Assembly: GCA_000434615.1 (NCBI GenBank) | Contig: FR880809.1 | Span: forward strand, 1 to 58,407 | DNA: 58,407 nt | Reading direction: 5' to 3' | Origin: Clostridium sp. CAG:510 | GTDB lineage: Bacteria > Bacillota > Clostridia > Lachnospirales > Lachnospiraceae | In this document: positions 1-7,014 of the stretch, piece by piece | Layout: each line of letters starts with the position of its first letter | How positions within the stretch are numbered: the stretch's first letter is position 1 | Position numbers and translations under genes: made by a program | The notes under the pieces: generated by a model | Seen by the model: only the letters and a program-made list of their open reading frames with translations | Told to the model about the DNA's origin: nothing | Database searches by the model: none

Positions 1-8
1 TTTTTTTC

Positions 9-47
9 GGTAGGCACTTTGGTCTACCTTAGCTCACTTAGTGCCTA
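9..47. other. Short inverted-repeat element next to spoVAC
   Basis: An 8-base arm TAGGCACT at 11-18 is matched by AGTGCCTA at 40-47, and a competing pair GGTAG/CTACC lies at 9-28, so two alternative hairpins are possible. The run of seven T at 1-7 is on the wrong side to make this a leftward terminator for spoVAC. The window edge prevents interpretation. In many sporulators spoVAD follows spoVAC and would lie to the left of base 1. Confidence 0.3.
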
Positions 48-70
48 CTTCTTCCTTTAGCCGCTTTCAC

Positions 71-556
71 TTACCCAATCACGCCGGTTATTTTGAGAAC
101 CCAGTAGCCCAGACCCAGCAACCAGCTTGTAAAGATGCCGTATAGAATAACCGGTCCGGCAATGGAAAAAATCTTGCAGCCTACGCCAAAGACCCAGCCT
201 TCCTTTTTGAACTCAATGGCAGGCGCCGCCACAGAATTGGCAAAACCGGTAATGGGCACCAGAGCACCGGCGCCGCCCCACTTTACAATTGAAGGATAAA
301 TGTTAAACCCGGTCAGGATAACACTGCACAAAACCAGAAGCAATGTACAGATTGTGGCAGCCGCCTCTTTTTCCATGCCCATTACATTCGTACAATAATT
401 CAGAATGCACTGTCCGATCAGACAGATAATACCGCCGGTAAGAAATGCTTTTCCCATCTGTGCAAAAAGATTGTGTGTCGGCGTCATGCCCTTTACGTAT
501 TCCTCGTAATTCTGTTTTTTTTCTTCAATCGTTTGTCTGGTAACCTGTTCGTCCAT
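71..556 (-). CDS. spoVAC: Stage V sporulation protein AC (SpoVAC)
   Basis: SpoVAC is an inner-membrane protein of the spore, part of the SpoVA system that moves dipicolinic acid into the forespore and releases it at germination; in Bacillus it behaves as a mechanosensitive channel. The 161-residue product has the family length, a charged N-terminus, and about four membrane segments with the conserved GGAGALVPITGFANS region in the middle. The start follows a strong AAGGAGG site 6 bases upstream. It is the third gene of a leftward spoVAA-spoVAB-spoVAC set, 12 bases after spoVAB. Expression under the forespore factor sigma G is expected from the family, but I could not identify a sigma G promoter. 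Confidence 0.95.
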   Translation of the reverse strand: MDEQVTRQTIEEKKQNYEEYVKGMTPTHNLFAQMGKAFLTGGIICLIGQCILNYCTNVMGMEKEAAATICTLLLVLCSVILTGFNIYPSIVKWGGAGALVPITGFANSVAAPAIEFKKEGWVFGVGCKIFSIAGPVILYGIFTSWLLGLGYWVLKITGVIG

Positions 557-568
557 AAAAATACCTCC

Positions 569-1048
569 TTATTTCACCACTTCATGTAAACGCAAGTAAA
601 AATACATCAACGATCCTGCCAGTTTTCCCGCTGCCATGGCACAGATAGCAATGCCAAGACCATGCCGGAAGCCAATCCGTCTGGTAAAAATGGGTATGCT
701 GTCCAGCATTTCCGCAATGGCAAGTGCCAGACAGCCGATAAACATGCCGGAAAATAATCCAATTATCCCCGTCACGAAATTACCGCCCACCTGCACTACG
801 GAAAACGGCACCCCCATTCGGAACAGCCGGGTACCGATATGAAAATACCGTTCAAAAATACTGACAATACAGCCCACCACGGTTCCCCAGATTACCATAT
901 CCTCATAGAGGAGCACATGCCCTGCCGTATGCGTTTTTCCGGCAAACCGCGGGACAATTCCCACGGCAACAAGAACAGAAAAAACACCCGCTGCCGCCAA
1001 AAGCCCAAAGCTTGTTCCGAACACTACTAAAAATATGCTACCCCACAT
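569..1048 (-). CDS. spoVAB: Stage V sporulation protein AB (SpoVAB)
   Basis: SpoVAB is a small polytopic membrane protein encoded in spoVA operons and required with its partners for dipicolinic acid uptake in Bacillus; its precise role is not established. The 159-residue product has about four to five hydrophobic segments and the motif GLLAAAGVFSVLVAVGIVPR near the N-terminus, which is typical of the family. Its ATG lies inside the end of spoVAA (11-base overlap), indicating translational coupling. No unusual residues or truncation are evident. The identity rests on sequence pattern plus the gene order AA-AB-AC, which is diagnostic. Confidence 0.92.
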   Translation of the reverse strand: MWGSIFLVVFGTSFGLLAAAGVFSVLVAVGIVPRFAGKTHTAGHVLLYEDMVIWGTVVGCIVSIFERYFHIGTRLFRMGVPFSVVQVGGNFVTGIIGLFSGMFIGCLALAIAEMLDSIPIFTRRIGFRHGLGIAICAMAAGKLAGSLMYFYLRLHEVVK

Positions 1049-1667
1049 CGATGGTTCTGCCCTCCCTGTCCGCTGTGTCCACTAAAGTGGTATTTACATC
1101 GGCTTCGTATTTGCGCATTTCCACCTCAATGGGCGTGGGGTCCGTGGTAATACGCCTTTTCCCCACATGGTTAAAGAATACGATAATTCCTAAGGACAGC
1201 CCTATCGAATAGGAAACCTCCAGTACTGAAATGCCCGTCGGTTCCGTTCCCATTACAATACGGTGAATTTGGGAAAACACATTCACAATGCCGATGTCGT
1301 TGTGGTACGCCATGATGGTGAATGCGGTGCCGAAAAAACTGATGACGGAAACCAGCAGAATTTTCCAAAACTCCTTTGCCTTTTTGTGTATGGAAACCTG
1401 CACCCATTCCGCCACAACATCGGTTTCTCCCACACTCTGCACCGTCACCTGCGGACAAAGCTCCTCAATCATTTCGGTAATCTTCAGCACACTGATAACA
1501 CACCGGCTGCCCTGTCCCTTTTCAAAATGATGTAGTTTCATGCTTTTTACTTTCGCCGTCACCAGTTTGTCCGCACAGTAAACACTCCCCACATCCTTTA
1601 GGAATACCGAGTCCTCCATAACCTCCACATTACGGTTTAATTTAAGATAGCAGACTGTTCCCGCCAT
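1038..1667 (-). CDS. spoVAA: Stage V sporulation protein AA (SpoVAA)
   Basis: First gene of the leftward spoVA set. The 209-residue product has a soluble N-terminal half of roughly 90 residues beginning with a short beta-rich stretch (VCYLKLNRNVEV). Two membrane helices follow at about residues 100-125 and 145-170, then a charged C-terminal tail. This matches SpoVAA of Bacillus, a spore membrane component of dipicolinic acid transport. The start is preceded by TTGGAGGATGAGTT, a good ribosome binding site. In Bacillus the spoVA operon lies directly behind spoIIA-sigF; here the two are about 16 kb apart, so they have been separated. Confidence 0.9.
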   Translation of the reverse strand: MAGTVCYLKLNRNVEVMEDSVFLKDVGSVYCADKLVTAKVKSMKLHHFEKGQGSRCVISVLKITEMIEELCPQVTVQSVGETDVVAEWVQVSIHKKAKEFWKILLVSVISFFGTAFTIMAYHNDIGIVNVFSQIHRIVMGTEPTGISVLEVSYSIGLSLGIIVFFNHVGKRRITTDPTPIEVEMRKYEADVNTTLVDTADREGRTIDVG

Positions 1668-1710
1668 AACTCATCCTCCAAAATCCCTGCCTTTGCTTCA
1701 CGATAAAGAA

Positions 1711-1766
1711 TAAACACACAAACAGGGCATAACAAGAAAGTTCTTCACCTGCTTGTTATGCCCTGT
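1711..1766 (-). terminator. Hairpin terminator before spoVAA
   Basis: Perfect 15-base arms (1722-1736 and 1752-1766) enclose a 15-base loop. Read leftward, the stem is followed by TTGTGTGTTTA and further T-rich sequence. It would end transcription of the small gene at 1794-1997 and of anything reading in from vanZ, isolating the spoVA genes. The T tract is interrupted, so termination strength is uncertain. Confidence 0.65.
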
Positions 1767-1793
1767 CCTGTAAAAAATATGCATTTTTAACAA

Positions 1794-1997
1794 TTACTTA
1801 TTATCATTCCGGTTTTGAAACCCGGCCTCTTTCGTCTGTTCATCCTGATTTTCCGCATCCGTGTCCATCTGCTTTTGATTTTCCTTGAGTTGCTCCACAA
1901 CCTTATTGGAAACAGCACTGACCCTGACACAACAATATAGTAAAAAATTAAACAGCACAAACAGGATAGTCCCTACTGTACAACTAAAAGCTGTCAT
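1794..1997 (-). CDS. Small single-pass membrane protein, unknown function
   Basis: I do not recognise the family. The 67-residue product has one hydrophobic N-terminal segment (residues about 5-30, containing GTILFVLFNFLLYCCVR). An acidic, glutamine-rich hydrophilic tail with possible coiled-coil character (VVEQLKENQKQMD) follows. Coding is supported by a good ribosome binding site (ATAGGGAGAG, 4 bases before the ATG) and by a stop codon just ahead of a hairpin terminator. It lies between vanZ and the spoVA genes on the same strand. A role beyond membrane anchoring cannot be inferred. Confidence 0.6.
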   Translation of the reverse strand: MTAFSCTVGTILFVLFNFLLYCCVRVSAVSNKVVEQLKENQKQMDTDAENQDEQTKEAGFQNRNDNK

Positions 1998-2056
1998 GAA
2001 TTCTCTCCCTATACATTATACTCAACATCTATTTCTTGCATTATGCATATTACATA

Positions 2057-2584
2057 TTATATGTACAGAAAGCCGATACCCGCTCCCAGTGTATTCATGA
2101 TAACATCATCCAGCTGACAAAATCCCCGTCCCGTGCGGAGCTGGCAATACTCTATAGCCACACTGCATAAAAATCCGACCGGTATCGTCCATGCAGTTTT
2201 CTTTTTCGGAAGCCAGACCGGGAATAAAAAACCAAAGGGCAGGAATAAAAAGATGTTTTCAATGACCCAGGCGTGATCCTGCATGGTTGTTCCCCATGTT
2301 CCCATAAACCGAAAATCGGTCCCCATACGGGAGCCCGGTTCTCTGCAGAAAAACACAATCATGACAAGCATCCACAGATAAATAACAAACAGATTGCTTC
2401 CAAGAAAATGTCTGGCATTTTTTAACCACAGATTCAGCCGTTCTGACAATGCCGCTCTCTCCGGCAGACCGCCGTTTTCCCCGGTCGGCTGCTGCCCATT
2501 TTCCGGCAGACCGCCGTTTTCCTCAGTCGGCTGCTGTCCATTTTTCCGTAATCTTCTTGCAAGCATACCTGTAATCAGAGTCAC
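2057..2584 (-). CDS. VanZ-family membrane protein
   Basis: The C-terminal half carries the VanZ pattern: a hydrophobic FLPFGFLFPVWL segment, then CQLRTGRGFCQLDDVIMNTLGAG and a final short helix. VanZ was first seen in teicoplanin resistance clusters, but most family members have unknown function in the cell envelope. The stretch of residues about 14-42 is an internal duplication of the 14-residue unit NGQQPTEENGGLPE. The frame is open from the manC stop codon to the GTG at 2584 and the skipped codons are hydrophobic (YAVCYGL), so the true N-terminus is uncertain; GTG is the only acceptable start seen. It follows manC by about 40 bases, so it is probably cotranscribed. Confidence 0.8.
   Translation of the reverse strand: MTLITGMLARRLRKNGQQPTEENGGLPENGQQPTGENGGLPERAALSERLNLWLKNARHFLGSNLFVIYLWMLVMIVFFCREPGSRMGTDFRFMGTWGTTMQDHAWVIENIFLFLPFGFLFPVWLPKKKTAWTIPVGFLCSVAIEYCQLRTGRGFCQLDDVIMNTLGAGIGFLYI
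2459..2542 (-). repeat. 42-bp imperfect tandem duplication inside vanZ
   Basis: Two adjacent 42-base copies, 2459-2500 and 2501-2542, differ at four positions, all transitions. They encode NGQQPTEENGGLPE and NGQQPTGENGGLPE in the hydrophilic linker of the VanZ protein. The length is a multiple of three, so the frame is kept. Confidence 0.95.
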
Positions 2585-2623
2585 CAGTCCATAACAGACA
2601 GCATAAATGCCGCACGCACAAAC

Positions 2624-3943
2624 TCAGACTCTCTCCAGCTCATGCTTGTGCTTGTCATGGACGCTGATGTCCTTACCGATCTGTACCTCGATAAGCTGCA
2701 GCTCCGTTTCCGCAATGATCGTATGCCTGCTGCCGGCGGGCATGGTAATCACATCTCCCACACCGACCACCTGCTCCTTAATACCGATAATCGCACGACC
2801 GATACCCTGAATGACTGTCCACACCTCATCCCGATGGTCATGGCTGTGGTAATTCATGCTGTGTCCCGGATTTAAGGTTACTTTAATGGTCAGGCTTTCC
2901 TTCCCCACATCCAGCACCCGGAAGCTGCCCCAGGATTTTTCTGCAAACATAACCCTGTGGTCCAGGCTGTCCACAAAAGGTTTGATATAGCTTGACTGTT
3001 CCTTATCGGAAACTAAAATGCCGTCAGGGCTTGCCGAAACCACCACATCTTTAAGCCCCATACAAAGAATGGGCACATTCAGTTCATTCACTACATGCAC
3101 ATTTCTGCATTTCTCATTAAACAGAGCCTCTCCAACCGCCTGCGTGTCCATGGCTTCCGTCAGGGTATTCCAGGTACCCAGATCCTTCCAGGTTCCTGCG
3201 AAACGCATCACTTCAATGGCAGGTTCATGCTCCACTACCGCATAGTCAAAGCTGATCTTCTGCAAAGAGTCATACTTATTATATAAATCCTGATAGTCCG
3301 TAAAATCAATCAGTTCATGTGCGCGTTTTAAAACATATCCCAGACGCAGGGCAAATACACCCCCATTCCAGAGGGCCCCTTTTGCAATATATGCGGCTGC
3401 CGTTTCCTTGTCCGGTTTTTCCTTAAACATGGAAACCCCGCTCACCGCATCCTTGGACTCCGGAATAATATAACCGTATTTTTCACTGGGATAGGTGGGT
3501 TCCATGCCCATTAAAAGCAGGTTGGCGCTGCTGTCCGCCGCAAGCGAAGCCAGTTTTTCAATAGCAAGAAAATAGTCGTTTTCCACATAAGGGTCAACCG
3601 GGCAGATAACCACCGCTTCTTCTTCCGGCACCTCCTTTTCATCCCTTAAATAAGCCGCTGCCAGGGCAATCGCGGGAAAGGTGTCCTTTCTGCAGGGCTC
3701 CACACTGATTCCCACATCCGGTCCCAGCTGGTTGTGAATGGAGGAAACCTGCGTCTTGGAAGTTGCAATAGTGACCGTTGCCTCACTGTCCACTTCCTTT
3801 ATCTGGCGGTATACCCGCTGCACCATGGATTCCGCTTCCCCCGAAGGATTGTGGAAAATTTTAATGAACTGTTTGGAACGGATATCATTGGACAGCGGCC
3901 AGAGACGCTGACCGGAACCGCCCGACAATAAAATAATGTTCAT
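2624..3943 (-). CDS. manC: Mannose-1-phosphate guanylyltransferase with cupin domain (ManC)
   Basis: Makes GDP-mannose from mannose-1-phosphate and GTP in the cytosol. The N-terminal nucleotidyltransferase domain (residues 1 to about 290) opens with the pyrophosphorylase signature GGSGQRLWPLS and carries FKEKPDKETA near the middle. The C-terminal part (about 330-435) is the type II phosphomannose isomerase cupin, with NPGHSMNYHSHDHRDEVW and GDVITMPAGSRHTI. This gives the fused architecture of AlgA/ManC-type enzymes, although 439 residues is slightly short. It lies 6 bases downstream of fcl. Its product feeds Gmd and then Fcl to give GDP-L-fucose. No mannomutase gene is in the window. Confidence 0.93.
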   Translation of the reverse strand: MNIILLSGGSGQRLWPLSNDIRSKQFIKIFHNPSGEAESMVQRVYRQIKEVDSEATVTIATSKTQVSSIHNQLGPDVGISVEPCRKDTFPAIALAAAYLRDEKEVPEEEAVVICPVDPYVENDYFLAIEKLASLAADSSANLLLMGMEPTYPSEKYGYIIPESKDAVSGVSMFKEKPDKETAAAYIAKGALWNGGVFALRLGYVLKRAHELIDFTDYQDLYNKYDSLQKISFDYAVVEHEPAIEVMRFAGTWKDLGTWNTLTEAMDTQAVGEALFNEKCRNVHVVNELNVPILCMGLKDVVVSASPDGILVSDKEQSSYIKPFVDSLDHRVMFAEKSWGSFRVLDVGKESLTIKVTLNPGHSMNYHSHDHRDEVWTVIQGIGRAIIGIKEQVVGVGDVITMPAGSRHTIIAETELQLIEVQIGKDISVHDKHKHELERV

Positions 3944-3949
3944 ACTGCC

Positions 3950-4894
3950 TTACCTTTCCGCACGCATGGGATTGTTTAAGAAATCCTCATATGCCAGGCG
4001 AATACCGTCCTTTAACTCTGTTTTGTATGTCCAGCCTAAATCGGCTGCCTTGGAAACATTTAGAAGCTTGCGGGGTGTGCCGTTCGGTTTTGTGGTATCC
4101 CACTTAATTTCGCCCGTATAGCCGATGACCTCTGCTACCATTTCCGTCAATTCCTTAATTGTGAGCTCCTTGCCGGTTCCCGCATTTACGGTTTCATTGC
4201 CGGAATAATGATTCATTAAAAATACACACAGGTTTGCCAGATCGTCCACATACAAAAATTCGCGCAGCGGAGAACCGTCTCCCCAGCAGGTCACTTCCGT
4301 TACTCCGTTTACCTTTGCTTCGTGGAAACGACGAATCAGCGCCGGCAGTACATGACTGTGCGTCGGATGATAGTTGTCATTGGGACCGTAAAGGTTGGTC
4401 GGCATGACACTGATATAATCCGTACCGTACTGTCTGTTCAAAAATTCACAGTATTTCAAACCGCTGATTTTCGCAAGCGCATATGCCTCATTTGTTTTTT
4501 CCAGTTCACCGGTAAGCAGGCAGTCCTCCTTCATGGGCTGCGGCGCCATGCGGGGATAAATGCAGGAGGAGCCTAAGAATTCCAGTTTTTTGCAGCCGTT
4601 CTGCCATGCAGAATGAATGACGTTCATTTCCAGTGTCATATTGTCATACATAAAGTCCGCCAGTGCCTCTTCGTTTGCCACAATACCGCCCACCTTGGCT
4701 GCTGCCAGGAAAACATATTCCGGCTTTTCCTGTGCAAAAAACTTTTCTACATCATCCTGTCTGCAAAGGTTTAACTCCTTATGCGTCCGGGTCACAATGT
4801 TGGTGTAACCCTGTCTTTCCAGCTCTCTTACAATAGCGGAGCCAACCATTCCTCTGTGGCCCGCCACATATATTTTTGCATTTTTATCCATCAT
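3950..4894 (-). CDS. fcl: GDP-L-fucose synthase (Fcl/WcaG)
   Basis: NADPH-dependent 3,5-epimerase/4-reductase that converts GDP-4-keto-6-deoxy-mannose to GDP-L-fucose. An extended short-chain dehydrogenase: the nucleotide-binding motif AGHRGMVGSAI is at the N-terminus, with GSSCIYP and the catalytic YALAK further in, and the substrate region PTNLYGPNDNYH is intact. I start it at 4894 rather than at the upstream ATG at 4957. MMDKNAKIYVAGHRG matches the family N-terminus, AAAGGTG lies about 12 bases upstream, and this removes a 59-base overlap with gmd. It is the second gene of gmd-fcl-manC, 4 bases after the gmd stop. Confidence 0.93.
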   Translation of the reverse strand: MMDKNAKIYVAGHRGMVGSAIVRELERQGYTNIVTRTHKELNLCRQDDVEKFFAQEKPEYVFLAAAKVGGIVANEEALADFMYDNMTLEMNVIHSAWQNGCKKLEFLGSSCIYPRMAPQPMKEDCLLTGELEKTNEAYALAKISGLKYCEFLNRQYGTDYISVMPTNLYGPNDNYHPTHSHVLPALIRRFHEAKVNGVTEVTCWGDGSPLREFLYVDDLANLCVFLMNHYSGNETVNAGTGKELTIKELTEMVAEVIGYTGEIKWDTTKPNGTPRKLLNVSKAADLGWTYKTELKDGIRLAYEDFLNNPMRAER

Positions 4895-4898
4895 TTCA

Positions 4899-5957
4899 CT
4901 AATCGCACCTTTCACTGTCACGCAGAACCTTTTCTCTTTTTGCAAGTTTTCTGTCATGTTCCGCCATAATCTTCACCAGTTCCTCGTAGCCGGTCTTCTG
5001 GGGATTCCATCCCAGAACCGTTTTTGCCTTGGTCGGGTCGCCCCAGAGGTTATCCACATCGGTGGGCCGGAACCATGCCGGATTTACACATACGAGCATC
5101 TTGCCGGTAGCGGTGTCGTAACCCTTTTCTTCAAGCCCGGTGCCCTCCCAACGGATGGTAATGCCGTTTGCCGCAAAAGCCTTTTCCGTAAAATCACGGA
5201 CCGTATGCTGCACACCAGTCGCAATTACAAAATCATCCGGCTTATCCTGCTGCATAATCAGCCACATGCATTCCACATAGTCCTTTGCGTAACCCCAGTC
5301 ACGTAAAGAATCCATATTTCCCAGCTCCAGATGATCCTGCAGACCTTCGGCAATCCGCCCTGCTGCCAGTGTGATTTTTCTGGTAACAAAATTTTCTCCG
5401 CGGCGTTCGGACTCATGATTAAATAAAATGCCGTTTACCGCAAACATTCCGTATGCCTCCCGGTATTCCTTCACCATCCAGAAACCGTACTGCTTGGCAA
5501 CCGCATAGGGACTGTACGGATGGAACGGTGTGGTTTCCCTCTGGGGAACTTCTTCCACTTTTCCGTAAAGTTCGGAGGTAGATGCCTGATATACCCTGGT
5601 TTTCTTCACAAGACCGCAGACACGGACCGCCTCTAAAACGCGGAGCACGCCCAGTGCATCCACATCCCCGGAATACTCCGGAGCGTCAAAGGAAACCTGC
5701 ACATGGCTCTGTGCCGCCAGATTGTAAATTTCATCCGGCTGCAGCTCCCCGATAATACGGATAAGTCCGGAGGAGTCGGATAAATCACCGTCATGCAACG
5801 TAATGGAATGCTGCTCCAGCAAATGGTCAATCCGTGCGGTATTGGAAATGGACGCACGGCGGACAATGCCGTGAACCTCATACCCTTTTTCCAGTAAAAA
5901 CTCTGCCAGATAGGAACCGTCCTGTCCCGTAATGCCCGTAATAAGCGCTTTTTTCAT
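4899..5957 (-). CDS. gmd: GDP-mannose 4,6-dehydratase (Gmd)
   Basis: First committed step of GDP-fucose (and GDP-rhamnose) synthesis: GDP-mannose to GDP-4-keto-6-deoxymannose, using bound NADP. The 352-residue length is normal. Seen in order: the nucleotide-binding loop GITGQDGSYLAE at residues 7-18, IVRRASISNTARIDHL, STSELYGKV, the catalytic PYAVAK and the GMD signature NHESERRGENFVTRK. It begins the leftward operon gmd-fcl-manC(-vanZ). The ATG is preceded by GGAAAGGAATAGAGAG. The fcl neighbour and the fkp gene nearby make GDP-L-fucose the likely end product. Confidence 0.95.
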   Translation of the reverse strand: MKKALITGITGQDGSYLAEFLLEKGYEVHGIVRRASISNTARIDHLLEQHSITLHDGDLSDSSGLIRIIGELQPDEIYNLAAQSHVQVSFDAPEYSGDVDALGVLRVLEAVRVCGLVKKTRVYQASTSELYGKVEEVPQRETTPFHPYSPYAVAKQYGFWMVKEYREAYGMFAVNGILFNHESERRGENFVTRKITLAAGRIAEGLQDHLELGNMDSLRDWGYAKDYVECMWLIMQQDKPDDFVIATGVQHTVRDFTEKAFAANGITIRWEGTGLEEKGYDTATGKMLVCVNPAWFRPTDVDNLWGDPTKAKTVLGWNPQKTGYEELVKIMAEHDRKLAKREKVLRDSERCD

Positions 5958-6015
5958 CTCTCTCTATTCCTTTCCAAAGTTTTGTAAATCTACTCTGCCT
6001 GTCAATGTTTATAGC

Positions 6016-6039
6016 TTACACCAGGAGCATCTCCTGTAA
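6016..6039 (-). promoter_or_regulatory. Inverted repeat upstream of gmd
   Basis: CAGGAG at 6022-6027 and CTCCTG at 6031-6036 form a perfect stem around CAT; outer bases TTACA/TGTAA extend it with a one-base offset. It sits in the 121-base gap between the araC-type gene and gmd, beside a TTGACA at 6000-6005. It could be an operator or a weak attenuator. No poly-T follows, so it is not an obvious terminator. No convincing -10 box was found for the TTGACA. Confidence 0.4.
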
Positions 6040-6078
6040 CATTCATTATTTTGTCATAAACTTGCATTATATTGGTTT

Positions 6079-6936
6079 TTACCATTGTTTCCGATACTCT
6101 CTCGGACTGATGCCTTCCACCTTCTTAAAGGTACGGCTGAAATAGTCCGGCTCCGGCATTCCCACCATACTGCCGATTTCCTCTATGGTCCGGTCCGAAA
6201 ATCGCAGCAGCTGCTTGGCCCGGGTAATCCTTTTTTCCAGAATATAACCGCTGATGGTAATTCCCTGCGTTTCCTTGAAAATCTTTGTCAGATAAAATTT
6301 ATTGATAAAAAAAAGGGCTGCCAGCTCGTCCAGACTTATCTTTTCCGAAAAATGTTCATTCAGATACTCCCTGACGGCAATAATCTCTTTCTTTTTTCCG
6401 GATATTTCCCCGTTTTCCGGGTGCCAGGACTCTTCCATCAAAAGGGTAAGCAGCCGGTTCAGTTCTTCATTGATGCGCATGTCCCGGATATAATCCGCTG
6501 ACTTCGCCAGATTGTAAAGCTCCTGCAGAACATTCACAAATTTTTCGGAATTTTGCGGCCGGAATACCGGTCTGCCGCCCCTTTCCCTGTACTTTTCATA
6601 TATTTCGGGCATAAGCTGGGAATAAAAATGGCACCAGGAAAGCGCCCAGAGATGTTCACCTGTGCTGTGGCTGTAAGCTTTTTCGCAGTTTAAGAATACA
6701 CAGTCACCGGCTTTCAGCCGGAAATGTTCTTCCTCATAGACAAGCTCTCCTTCCCCTTCCCGCACCGCAAAGCACAGGAAAGAGGCAAGATTGCTTCTGG
6801 ATGATGTATGCGGCTTTACCGCATACAGAGTACCCACCTCCTGCAGATGCAATAGAGAAGTCTTCGCAAATGAGGTGGGTGTATAAAGAATTCGTTCTGA
6901 TTTTACGGATGCAGAGGGGGAAAATAAATTATCCAT
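6079..6936 (-). CDS. AraC-family transcriptional regulator
   Basis: A 285-residue regulator with an N-terminal AraC-type cupin ligand-binding region (about 30-120, including EEEHFRLKAGDCVFL) and a C-terminal double helix-turn-helix domain (about 185-283). The latter has SLDELAALFFINKFYLTKIFK and the second-helix signature IGSMVGMPEPDYFSRTFKKVEGISPREYRK. Family members usually sense a sugar or related small molecule. Its position between fkp (upstream) and gmd (downstream), all leftward, suggests control of fucose salvage and/or GDP-fucose synthesis; this is inference. It has its own promoter at 6984-7012. The start at 6936 has AAAGGATA about 10 bases upstream. Confidence 0.88.
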   Translation of the reverse strand: MDNLFSPSASVKSERILYTPTSFAKTSLLHLQEVGTLYAVKPHTSSRSNLASFLCFAVREGEGELVYEEEHFRLKAGDCVFLNCEKAYSHSTGEHLWALSWCHFYSQLMPEIYEKYRERGGRPVFRPQNSEKFVNVLQELYNLAKSADYIRDMRINEELNRLLTLLMEESWHPENGEISGKKKEIIAVREYLNEHFSEKISLDELAALFFINKFYLTKIFKETQGITISGYILEKRITRAKQLLRFSDRTIEEIGSMVGMPEPDYFSRTFKKVEGISPREYRKQW

Positions 6937-6983
6937 GAATACCGGTATCCTTTACGTCGTTTGTCTTGTACTTTATTGGTTTC

Positions 6984-7012
6984 AGTATACCATATTTTTC
7001 CCATTCCGGCAA
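6984..7012 (-). promoter_or_regulatory. Sigma-70-type promoter for the araC-type gene
   Basis: Leftward -35 TTGCCG (7007-7012) and -10 TATACT (6984-6989) with a 17-base spacer. It lies in the 78-base gap between the end of fkp and the regulator start, so the regulator can be expressed independently of fkp. Confidence 0.6.
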
Positions 7013-7014
7013 AA

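Noticed and set aside
1..47. Rho-independent terminator for spoVAC
   Set aside because: The hairpin has no T run on the leftward side; the T7 at 1-7 reads as A7 on the transcribed strand.
2459..2542. Diversity-generating or CRISPR-like repeat
   Set aside because: Two in-frame 42-bp copies only; no reverse transcriptase or spacer structure.
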